Positions 23,366-32,345 of a stretch of DNA of 64,000 nt are shown piece after piece. The notes below the pieces were generated by a model. It was not told the DNA's origin. It worked only from the letters and a program-made list of their open reading frames with translations, and searched no databases. The DNA is from Liquidambar formosana. Lineage: Eukaryota; Streptophyta; Magnoliopsida; Saxifragales; Altingiaceae. The translations under genes and the position numbers were made by a program. Within the stretch, counting starts at the first letter, position 1. Each line of letters opens with the position of its first letter. Location of the stretch: the NCBI GenBank assembly GCA_039720395.1, contig CM077833.1:16863133-16927132 (forward strand), written 5' to 3'.

Positions 23366-23532
23366 TTTGCTAATTCGAAATAAACCTTGTCAATCGTATT
23401 GTATTTCATGTCTTTTCCCCTTTTTTAGTACAAGCAATCAACAAGATGTAACAGTTACTTAAATAAACAAAACTATCTTAATTAAATTTTGCACTGATTC
23501 CAACCCATTGTTTACACAAAATTGAGTCCATT

Positions 23533-26500
23533 CTATATGTAGTATTTCCGGAGTCGGTCTAGATTGGTGGGCTGTGTGAACTCATTCCCTTCTTCGTCCA
23601 TTAACTTGGCTGCTCCTCCTGGCAGTATGGTTTTGATGATGTATGGGCCCACCCAGTTGGGTCTGAACTTGCCCCTAGGATCTGATACCCGAGTTAGCAT
23701 CTCCTTGAGTACTAAATCTCCTTCCTTCAAGTTCCTCGGCTTCACTCTTTTGTTAAATGCTCTGGCGACTCTTCTCTGATACCCTTGCACATGGTATAAT
23801 GCTTTGAGCCTTGTTTCATCTAACAGCGCCAATTGTTCATAGCGGCTTCTTTTCCATTCGGCTTCAGGGATTTTTCCTTCTACCATGACCCTTACCGATT
23901 GTATTTCCAATTCCACTGGTAACACTGCTTCCATTCCATATACTAGTGAATAAGGGGTTGCCCCAGTAGATGTCCTTATTGATGTTCGATACCCCCACAA
24001 TGCACTTGGTAATTTTTCTGCCCAATCCTTGTAAGTTTCTACTGACTTTTCAAGGATGTGTTTGATATTCTTATTAGCTGCTTCTACTGCTCCATTGGTC
24101 TGAGGTCGATAAGGAGAAGATTTGTGATGTTTAATATTGTATTTCTCGAACACATCTTGGACTTCCCCCTGAAAGTGTAGTCCATTGTCCGAAATGACCT
24201 CGTACGGCACTCCATACCTGCAGATAATGTGAGTCTCAATGAATTTAGCCACATGCTTAGCTTTCAACACCATATAGGCTTCTGCTTCTACCCATTTTGT
24301 GAAGTAATCGATTGCCACTAGTATATATTCATACCCTCCTGTAGCTTTAGGGGTGATTTTTCCCATAATGTCTATGCCCCAAGCAGAAAATGGCCAAGGT
24401 GACGTCAACTGGTGCAATTCAACCGGAGGTGTGTATTGCATGTTGGAGTAAACCTGGCATTGATGACATTTTCGTACATAATTCCCGCAATCTGCTTCCA
24501 TGGTAGTCCAATAGTATCCTAACCGAATGATCTTCTTTGCTAGCATCCTCCCATTCATGTGAGGGCCACATTCCCCTTCATGCACTTCACTGATTAATAC
24601 TTTGGCTGCCTTTTCATTAATGCATAACAAGTGAATACCATTGGGAGATCTTTTGAACAGACTTCCTCCACACAAGATGTATTGCATTGCTAGCAACCTC
24701 AACGCTCTACGATCTTTCTTATTTGCTCCTTCTGGGTATTTGCCATGTTCCAGAAAATTCAAGATGTCGAAGTACCAGGGCTCCCCATCATCAATTTCTC
24801 CTTCCGTAACCATAATGGTGGTTTCATGGGCTGGTTGGGATTTCTGTTGTATGGTCAATGGTTGTAATCGGGCTCCTTCTGGAATATGAATTAAAGAGGC
24901 TAATGTGGCTAGGGCGTCGGCAAACTGGTTCTGAGATCTGGGTAAAGGGGTGAAGGTTATTTTTCGGAATTTATGGGCCAGTCTTTCGAGGTGGTTTTGA
25001 TAGGGTTTCAGGTGTTCTTCCCTGGTCTTCCAAATGTTCTGGACTTGAGCAATTACTAGTGCGGAGTCTCCGAAAACCTCTACTTCTTCTGCTTGTAATG
25101 TTAACAGTGCTTCCAACCCTGCAATGCAAGCCTCATACTCTGCTGTGTTGTTTGAATTCTGGAAGTTTAGTTTAATCGACAGGGGTATGTGTGATCCTTC
25201 TGGTGTAATCAAAATGACCCCGATCCCATCTCCATACTGATTTGACGCTCCGTCAAAATACATCTTCCATATCTTTAAACAATCGACGTTCAAGAGGTTT
25301 TCATCGGGGAAATCATCGTTAAGGGCTTCCCCTAGCACCGGATGTTTTCCACAATAATCTGATACTGCCCCTCCTTTTATCGCCTTCTGTGTGACATAAA
25401 CCAATTCGAATCCGGCAAGTAAAAACAGCCATCGCGATAATCGCCCGTTGAGTGTTTGCTTCTCAAATAGGTATTTGAACGGATCCATCCGGCATATTAC
25501 TTGGACTTCATAATTCATCAAGATGTGCCTTAATTTTTGAACAGCCCACACTAACGCAAAGCACGATTTCTCTACCACTGTGTATCTTATTTCATAGTCA
25601 TGCAACTTCTTGCTTAAGTAGTAGATGGCGTGTTCACATCCCTGATCATCCCGTTGTGCCAACATGCTCCCCAAAGCTTCCTCAAAGACGGATAAATACA
25701 ACATCAATGGTTTTCCAGGACGAGGTGGAACCAGGATTGGTGGGTTTAACAAGTATTCTTTTATAGCTTCGAATGCTTGTTGGCATTGATCATTCCATTC
25801 TTTAGGCTCCCCTTTTCTTAGCAGCTTAAAAATGGGCTCACAAGTTGAAGTGAGTTTTGCTATAAATCTGCTGATGTACTGCAACCTCCCTAAAAATCCA
25901 CGTATTTCTTTTTCCGTCTTTGGCGGTGGCATTTCTAAGATAGCTTTGACCTTGGTGGAGTCTACCTCTATCCCCCTATTTGTTACCAAGAACCCCAGCA
26001 GTTTTCCTGATGTTACCCCGAAAGTGCATTTCTGTGGATTCAATCTCAGCTTATATTTCCTGATTCTTTTGAAGAACTTCCTCAAATTCTGCAAGTGATC
26101 TTCCCTAGTCTCTGACTTTACGATCATATCGTCCACGTATACTTCTACTTCTCGATGCATCATGTCGTGCAATAATGTGGTAGCCATCCGTTGATAAGTT
26201 GCGCCTGCATTTTTCAACCCAAATGGCATAACTGTATAACAGTATGTACCCCATTCAGTAGTGAAGGTAGTCTTAGTCATGTCCTCCGGTGCCATCCATA
26301 TTTGATTGTACCCAGAAAATCCATCCATAAATGACATTAATGCACTGCTTGCTGTGTTATCCACCAAAACATCAATGTGTGGGAGAGGGAAATCATCTTT
26401 TGGGCAAGCTTTGTTGAGATCTCGGTAGTCTACACACACCCGTACACGCCCGTCTTTCTTTGGTACCGGTACTATGTTAGCAATCCAATCAGCTTGACTC

Positions 26501-29500
26501 ACTGCCTGTATGAAACCCACTTTTAATAGCTTGGACACTTCTTCTTTCACCTTGATTTGCCATTCAGGTTGCATTCTTCTTAGACGTTGCTTTACTGGTC
26601 TAAACCCTTCTTTGATGTCAATGCGATGTTGCACAATCTCGGGATCTATACCAGGCATATCTTCATAGGACCATGCAAATACATCTTGGAATTCCTCCAA
26701 TAAGGTGCTGAAATCAGATTGCTCTTGTACAGACAGAGTGGACCCAATTTGTATTTCCTTAGGATTTTCATTAGTGCCTAAGTTAATCATGATGGTTTCA
26801 TTCTTTACAGGTTCGAGATTTCTCTCGTGTTCATCATTAATCGCTTTGTTTAAGTCAGGGTCTTTAGACATTTGTACAATATATTCGTCAAGGGACATAT
26901 CGAAGTAAGCAAAATCAGAGCTCATTTCATTAGTAAAAGGAGTGATTACATCAAGGGTTTTCTTAACGGCCTCTTTACCAAGCATAGCCTGAGCACCACT
27001 TTCAATAGTCTCTGCTCCCTTCTCCCAGCTCCAAGTACTAGTTCCCCCATTAGCATCCTTAATCAATTTTGACAAGTCCCCCGCAACTGCCTCTTCAGTC
27101 AAGGCAAGTATGTACATGTCACGATCAGATAGTAGCAAGTTCCATGCTCCCTGTTCCAGATTGTCGGCCCAGTCCACTTCCAGTATTTCTATCTTGGTTG
27201 GTTCCTTCAAAACAAGCTCCATTCTCAGCTCTTCTGTGAAGAATACTTCCAGTCCAGGTAACCTCTTCCCGCTCCTTTTATCTATCCAGGGTTCAGGGAA
27301 ACCACAATAGGGAAAGTTTTCTCTTTCTTTGACAAAATTCCCATTGAGCGTGTTCTTATTCTGTGGGAACCCTTCTTTTCCCTCATAACCTAGCCCTTTG
27401 CGGTTCTTTTGTGCTCGGAAATCTGGGAATTCGGTGATTCCTTGGCTATTTCTCCCCATGCCCATGCCTGGCATATATCCCATCTTCTTCATGATGTGTG
27501 CCACCATGTGGCTTACTCCTTCTGCAAAGTCTGGGCAAACTTTTTCCTTATCTGTATCCTTCCTTTCCAGCACTTGTACCAGCTCAAATCCTCTCCATCC
27601 CAGGTTTTCTTCTCCTTCTTTGATTCCCAGAACCTGACCAGTTATCTCCCCATCTCCATGAATTACTAGAACACCTCCTTCCCATGGTAATTTGATTTTC
27701 TGATGTACTGTGGATGGAACAGCTTCTAATGGATGGAGCCAAGTTCTCCCCAGAAGTAGATTATAATTTGCTGGTATATCCATTACACAAAATTCGACTG
27801 TTGACTCAGTAGGTCCCACCTTGCAATTGGTTGTAAATGTTCCAAGCACACTTCTTGAGCTATTATCATAGCCTCTTACCGTCATAGCAGATGGTGCGAG
27901 TTCTTCCTTGCAAATTCCCAGTCTGGTGGCTGTGCGCAAAGGACACACATTTAGTGCTGACCCATTGTCTATCAGAACTACTGGGATTCTCAAATCCTTA
28001 CATTCCACGGTAACGTACAAAGGCTTTGCATGCTCTGTACCTTCAGTTGGGAGATCTTCTTTCGAGAAGGTTAACACAGCCCTGCTGGTAGACCCAACTC
28101 CCATGATTGACAGTACCTGTTGTGGTGTTGTTTCTACAGATACCTCATGCCTTGCTAGTGCATCCAAGAGCGTTTGTCTGTGGTTTTTGGAGGCTACTAA
28201 TAAACCCCATAGGCTGATGTTTGCTTGTGTTCTTTTTAGTTGCTTTAAGACCCTGTCTTCCTCTTCTTCCTTCCCCACATCTGCAATTTTCTGTCTCAGT
28301 TCTTCTATATCAACTTCTTGATTTGCCTCTCTTCCTGGGTGGTCACCCTCCAAAAAGGGTGGTTTAAAATGTCTCCCTGTGCGTGTGAGATGCATAGTAT
28401 CCTCACCTTCAATCCCTTCTCTGATTTCTTCCCAAAACTTTGTTCCCCGTGTCTCCTCTTCTTCATCACTGTCATCCCATGGTACACATACGGCTATTAG
28501 TGCTGATGGGTCCCAATTCTTGCTTCCTTCTTCGATCACGTTGGCATATGGTGGTGGTGCATTCTTATGATTGGGTATGGGGTTTTGATGTACATTGGGC
28601 TTTTTCTCTGGCCCAGGAGGTGGTAGCTTTCCTGAATCTATCATATCCTGGATTTCATGCCTCAAGCGGGTGCAATTATCGATCTTGTGCCCAATTCGTT
28701 GATGGAATTCACAAAATTCATTCTGCCTCCAATTGGACGGGATGGGACTCGGGAGTGCTCTTGGTTCCAATGCTTGTAAGTACCCCCGTTTTGACAGGTT
28801 AGCAAAAGCTTTAGACAAAGGAACACCCAGATCATGGAATACTCTCGGCTTCTTCTCAGTTGGCTGAATGGTACTGACTGCTGCTTGTGTAGCCCCACCG
28901 GCTCTAACTCCACTATTTGGAACATTGCTGCTGGCTCCAAATACTCTTTTGGGCTTGCCTTCTATCTGTCCCTTATGGATTGCATCTTCTATTCTTGTCC
29001 CACACTGATACAATTGTTGAAAGTCCATAACAGATGAGGTCAACATTTTATCGAAGTAAACGGATGTTAGATTTTTCAGCACCATATTGACCTGGTCTAT
29101 CTCAGCTGGCCTGTTGGTCAATTTTACCGCTTTTGCCCTCCATCTGCCGATAAACTCAGAAAAGGGTTCATCAGGCCTCTGCCTTGTCATCTCCAAATCT
29201 CGCAGTGTTACATCCAGCATAGTATTGTAGTTGTACTTATTTGTGAATTCTTGGGCTAAAGCTTCCCAAGATCCAATCATCTTCTCTTCCAACCCATAAT
29301 ACCATTTTGATGCATCCCCTGACAACGACAAAGGGAAAGCATGCAAGATCTGTTCTGAATTCAGTCCCCTCATTCGTGTAATGCTCATGTACTGACGGAG
29401 GTGCTGCTTTGGATCGCCAGTCCCATCAAATTTCTCATAATCTGCCATTTTGAATTTAGAGGGAAGTTGGGCTTTAGCTATGGACTCGGCGTTGGGCATG

Positions 29501-29940
29501 GAGAACATATAGTCATCCATTCCTTGGGATTTGCGCCATGCAGCCTTCATTTGGCCCATTTGCTCTCTCATTTCTTGATTCTCAGCCTCTAGTTTGTCCA
29601 CCCGAGGGTCTTCTATTTTGCTCTTTCCTTTGGCGTTTTTCTTGAGTGTGTAGTCAGCATAGTCTTCATCATCCCAGGCATTCTCATTTTCTTCCTCCCC
29701 TTCAGAATACTTTTGCTCTTTTTCTTCTTTGGGCTTCCTTTCTCCTGTCTCTAGGTTATCCATCCTTTGTACCAATGCAGCGACCATTTTTTTCGTCTCA
29801 GCTTTTTCTTGTTGCATCAGAGCCATAAGATCAGCTAGGGTTGGTTCTGCCATCTGTTCTATTCTTCTCAATCGATTGGATGTAGGTGAACGAGTCCAAA
29901 CACGACTTGAATGCTCAATTTTTACTGAAATTTTGGCCAA
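23533..29940 (-). CDS. gag-pol polyprotein, Tat-lineage Ty3/gypsy
   Basis: A single open frame of 2135 residues. In order: an N-terminal charged region with coiled-coil potential, gag (KWYYGLEEKMIGSWEALAQ near 213), a CX2HX4HX4C knuckle-like motif (CEFHQRIGHKIDNC near 410), aspartic protease (LIDNGSALNV near 655), a G-patch-like segment (MGYMPGMGMG near 813, then GLGYEG), reverse transcriptase (YVDDMIVKS near 1268), RNase H (YLSVFEEALGSMLAQ near 1417), and a second RNase H-like domain (YFDGASNQYGDGIGVIL near 1560) typical of Tat elements. Integrase follows with an HHCC zinc finger near 1785 (…CHQC), catalytic Asp in GIDIMG near 1855, Asp in ISDNG near 1915 and Glu in GAVEAANK near 1950. No frameshift separates gag and pol. 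A second possible start (MAEPTLADLM) is residue 30. All catalytic signatures I can check are present. Confidence 0.95.
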   Translation of the reverse strand: MAKISVKIEHSSRVWTRSPTSNRLRRIEQMAEPTLADLMALMQQEKAETKKMVAALVQRMDNLETGERKPKEEKEQKYSEGEEENENAWDDEDYADYTLKKNAKGKSKIEDPRVDKLEAENQEMREQMGQMKAAWRKSQGMDDYMFSMPNAESIAKAQLPSKFKMADYEKFDGTGDPKQHLRQYMSITRMRGLNSEQILHAFPLSLSGDASKWYYGLEEKMIGSWEALAQEFTNKYNYNTMLDVTLRDLEMTRQRPDEPFSEFIGRWRAKAVKLTNRPAEIDQVNMVLKNLTSVYFDKMLTSSVMDFQQLYQCGTRIEDAIHKGQIEGKPKRVFGASSNVPNSGVRAGGATQAAVSTIQPTEKKPRVFHDLGVPLSKAFANLSKRGYLQALEPRALPSPIPSNWRQNEFCEFHQRIGHKIDNCTRLRHEIQDMIDSGKLPPPGPEKKPNVHQNPIPNHKNAPPPYANVIEEGSKNWDPSALIAVCVPWDDSDEEEETRGTKFWEEIREGIEGEDTMHLTRTGRHFKPPFLEGDHPGREANQEVDIEELRQKIADVGKEEEEDRVLKQLKRTQANISLWGLLVASKNHRQTLLDALARHEVSVETTPQQVLSIMGVGSTSRAVLTFSKEDLPTEGTEHAKPLYVTVECKDLRIPVVLIDNGSALNVCPLRTATRLGICKEELAPSAMTVRGYDNSSRSVLGTFTTNCKVGPTESTVEFCVMDIPANYNLLLGRTWLHPLEAVPSTVHQKIKLPWEGGVLVIHGDGEITGQVLGIKEGEENLGWRGFELVQVLERKDTDKEKVCPDFAEGVSHMVAHIMKKMGYMPGMGMGRNSQGITEFPDFRAQKNRKGLGYEGKEGFPQNKNTLNGNFVKERENFPYCGFPEPWIDKRSGKRLPGLEVFFTEELRMELVLKEPTKIEILEVDWADNLEQGAWNLLLSDRDMYILALTEEAVAGDLSKLIKDANGGTSTWSWEKGAETIESGAQAMLGKEAVKKTLDVITPFTNEMSSDFAYFDMSLDEYIVQMSKDPDLNKAINDEHERNLEPVKNETIMINLGTNENPKEIQIGSTLSVQEQSDFSTLLEEFQDVFAWSYEDMPGIDPEIVQHRIDIKEGFRPVKQRLRRMQPEWQIKVKEEVSKLLKVGFIQAVSQADWIANIVPVPKKDGRVRVCVDYRDLNKACPKDDFPLPHIDVLVDNTASSALMSFMDGFSGYNQIWMAPEDMTKTTFTTEWGTYCYTVMPFGLKNAGATYQRMATTLLHDMMHREVEVYVDDMIVKSETREDHLQNLRKFFKRIRKYKLRLNPQKCTFGVTSGKLLGFLVTNRGIEVDSTKVKAILEMPPPKTEKEIRGFLGRLQYISRFIAKLTSTCEPIFKLLRKGEPKEWNDQCQQAFEAIKEYLLNPPILVPPRPGKPLMLYLSVFEEALGSMLAQRDDQGCEHAIYYLSKKLHDYEIRYTVVEKSCFALVWAVQKLRHILMNYEVQVICRMDPFKYLFEKQTLNGRLSRWLFLLAGFELVYVTQKAIKGGAVSDYCGKHPVLGEALNDDFPDENLLNVDCLKIWKMYFDGASNQYGDGIGVILITPEGSHIPLSIKLNFQNSNNTAEYEACIAGLEALLTLQAEEVEVFGDSALVIAQVQNIWKTREEHLKPYQNHLERLAHKFRKITFTPLPRSQNQFADALATLASLIHIPEGARLQPLTIQQKSQPAHETTIMVTEGEIDDGEPWYFDILNFLEHGKYPEGANKKDRRALRLLAMQYILCGGSLFKRSPNGIHLLCINEKAAKVLISEVHEGECGPHMNGRMLAKKIIRLGYYWTTMEADCGNYVRKCHQCQVYSNMQYTPPVELHQLTSPWPFSAWGIDIMGKITPKATGGYEYILVAIDYFTKWVEAEAYMVLKAKHVAKFIETHIICRYGVPYEVISDNGLHFQGEVQDVFEKYNIKHHKSSPYRPQTNGAVEAANKNIKHILEKSVETYKDWAEKLPSALWGYRTSIRTSTGATPYSLVYGMEAVLPVELEIQSVRVMVEGKIPEAEWKRSRYEQLALLDETRLKALYHVQGYQRRVARAFNKRVKPRNLKEGDLVLKEMLTRVSDPRGKFRPNWVGPYIIKTILPGGAAKLMDEEGNEFTQPTNLDRLRKYYI

Positions 29941-30712
29941 AGCAAATGTTTAAGTTCACATCCTTTTACCAAGTGAGAAACTCATTCTAGTATGACTTTA
30001 CCCAATTCCTTTTTATCATACTTTGGGCCTCATCATGTTTACTAAATCTTTTGAATGCTCCAAAGTTTGATAAATGTACCAAATTGGTCATTTTAAGCAT
30101 AAGCCCATTTACAATTCTCTCACCTCATCAGCATCTTTTGGGCCTAAGTCCAAATTTCTTTTCTTTTTTTTTTTTTTTTTCAAGCTTAGACCCAATTTAC
30201 AAAGCTGCTCATCATCTCTCACATACTGGGCTTTAGGCTTAAAGAATAATCAATTTGGCCTTTAATTTGTTTGGATTTGTTTGTTCTTTGGATCTGATTT
30301 AGTCCTAACATTTACTAGGCCCACATAATTTGTTATCTGTTTCAAGTTAAGTCCAATGGTGTTAAGGTGACCAAACTTCCAGGCCCGGACCTCACGGATT
30401 GCTATTTTACCCAGCTATTCAAAAGCTCTTGGCCTCTGGCCGACGCTAACGCTATGATTGACAGCCTAAGCGTCGATTTGTCAAAAAAAACGGCAACGGC
30501 ATGCTGATAACCCAAGGCTCGAGGGATTAATTAATCCCCTACCTTCACTAGCGTATGGTAGCGTGTCGGCCCTCCTGACAATGCATTAACTCTCATATCC
30601 TCTCACTCTTGAGCTTCTTCATAAACGGAGATTAAGCATTAGCAATCTCACAATTATTTGAAAACTCAAACCCCCATCTCCCTCATTTTTCTTAATTTTC
30701 ATCCTAGACTCA
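29941..30712. other. retrotransposon leader between gag and the antisense coiled-coil gene
   Basis: About 770 bp of non-coding DNA separate the two divergent starts (gag leftward at 29940, coiled-coil rightward at 30713). It has a T-run at 30165-30180 and several words around TAGCGT near 30450-30560 (ACGCTAACGCTATG, CTAGCGTATGGTAGCGTG). No GCGTACGC decamer was seen here. It could serve as a bidirectional regulatory region. Confidence 0.5.
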
Positions 30713-31270
30713 ATGGCTTCTTCTTCTTCCTCTCACAGCCGTCCTGACTTAAATGCTGCACCAGATATGCAGCCAGACACTTGGCACCCAATGTTCATAA
30801 CTTATGACCAGCCCATCACAGTTAATGATACTGTGATACACAACCATACAAATGCTGTAGCGGTAGCCGCAGGGCTCCTTACTCCTCGCGACGAAAGGAT
30901 ACTAAATGCAAGGTCCGACATGGACCTAATGAGGGATGCCATGGCCCTAAGTGTTCGGGCCACTACAGTCACTTCCAGCATGGCCCGGCGCCTGCATACT
31001 AGGAGTGGGGAAGTCCAAAGGCTTAACAATCAAACTCTCAATCTTCAACGAAAGATTCAGCGGTCCAGTCGGACAATAAGGACCCTGAAAGAGGAGAACA
31101 GGACTCTGAAGGAGATGGTGGATGCTTATGCCAGGGGAGTTACACCTAGAGTTGTAGCTCTAGAAGGGCTCGAGGATCAAGTTCGGGAGCAACTGGGAAA
31201 GCTCCAAAACGAAGTTCAAATTCACTCTTCTGGTCCTTCCAGCCCTCCTCAGGATGTTGCTATGGAGTAG
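30713..31270 (+). CDS. antisense coiled-coil protein gene in the retrotransposon leader
   Basis: An intronless frame of 185 residues starting MASSSSSHSRPDLNAAPD in a good plant start context (TCAATGGCT). Residues about 95-165 have heptad-like spacing (RRLHTRSGEVQRLNNQTLN, then RTIRTLKEENRTLKEMVDAY, then EGLEDQVREQLGKLQ) and should form a coiled coil. There is no transmembrane or catalytic signature. It lies opposite to gag-pol, between the PBS and gag, where Ogre elements have a sense ORF1. I do not recognise a named family. Reading-frame integrity and clean start context support a real gene, but no homology is visible to me. Confidence 0.65.
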   Translation: MASSSSSHSRPDLNAAPDMQPDTWHPMFITYDQPITVNDTVIHNHTNAVAVAAGLLTPRDERILNARSDMDLMRDAMALSVRATTVTSSMARRLHTRSGEVQRLNNQTLNLQRKIQRSSRTIRTLKEENRTLKEMVDAYARGVTPRVVALEGLEDQVREQLGKLQNEVQIHSSGPSSPPQDVAME

Positions 31271-32326
31271 TACCTTTTCTCTCTTTTTTTTTTTTCTTTT
31301 TCTTTATGTTTCTCTCTTCTCTCTTTTCTTTCTTTTTGAATCTAATGAACACTCCCCTCTTTTTTTTTTTCTCTCAGAGTATAGAAGAAGAGTAAACAAA
31401 TATAAAAGGATATTATATTTCACAAGCTAAAACCAGATTACATATTCTGCACTACTGGCTACCATAAGCCAAAATACAAAATACATTTTTAACTCTCAAA
31501 ATGATACATAAAAACGAGCAGGAGCGCGATGAGTGCCAGAAATGGAATAATCCTTCGGAATGGAATCTTTACACATGCGCAATAGAAGGCCATCTGGAGT
31601 GAGAGTATGGTGAACAGAATAGTGAAGATGAAGAAATCCCAAGAAAACATGGTGAGGGAGGAGGCTCTGATAGGGGAACAATGATGAGTGTTTATAAGAA
31701 GAAATCTCAGGGGCTAAAAATGGCAAACCCCCCTTATCGATTTGCAGGTAGTGGCCACTTATAGAAGGGACATCAGCTTTCCAGTGGTCACGTGGAGGGG
31801 ACCCCTTATGACTACAAGCATTGAACCTTTGAGGAATAATGATTCCTCCTTTAAATAGCAAAATCCCACTTCCTCTCCCATATTGGGCACAACTTGAAAT
31901 AGTAAATAATTAATGTGGACCACGCCCCGCACCCGTGATAAACATCTAATCATGGATGCAATTATGACACACAAAATGACATGCATTTATGCAGGGTTAT
32001 GCAAAAGTAGGAATTTTCCATGTGTGGCTGGTCAGCAGGGTACTTCTCCTTCAAGGGTTACCCAGGCTAGGATGCTCAATGAGCAATCCGTTAACGTACT
32101 CACAAGCTTATTACAGGCTAGTGGCACAGACCGTGGGTTGATGATGCTAACTCCCAGTAACCATAGGCGCGAATGGGGCCCGGTACTTTTCGTCAGACTG
32201 TCATCGAGGGTATAAGGGTAATTGTGCCCGTGTGTGCAATTATTTAGTTCTACTCAATTAAATATTCCGGTTTAATTAAAGCCAACAATCATTTACATGG
32301 AGTCTAGCTCTTTAGCAAAGTTCAGC
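31271..32326. other. retrotransposon 5' leader
   Basis: About 1.05 kb between the coiled-coil gene and the PBS. T-rich tracts at 31285-31370 follow the coiled-coil stop and may hold its 3' UTR. Minus-strand frames of 121 and 75 codons (31496-31986) lack any recognisable motif and overlap in different frames, so I do not call them genes. No decamers seen. Confidence 0.5.
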
Positions 32327-32344
32327 TCCCCAGTGGAGTCGCCA
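32327..32344 (-). promoter_or_regulatory. primer binding site, tRNA-Arg type
   Basis: On the minus strand, one base after the 5' LTR, the sequence is TGGCGACTCCACTGGGGA. This complements the 3' end (…GTGGAGTCG plus CCA) that I recall for plant tRNA-Arg(ACG). A tRNA-Arg primer is described for Ogre-type elements. It fixes the orientation of the element. Confidence 0.85.
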
Positions 32345-32345
32345 C

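Noticed and set aside
31496..31986. Minus-strand frames in the retrotransposon leader as an Ogre-type ORF1
   Set aside because: Two short frames overlap in different phases with no recognisable domain; composition looks non-coding.
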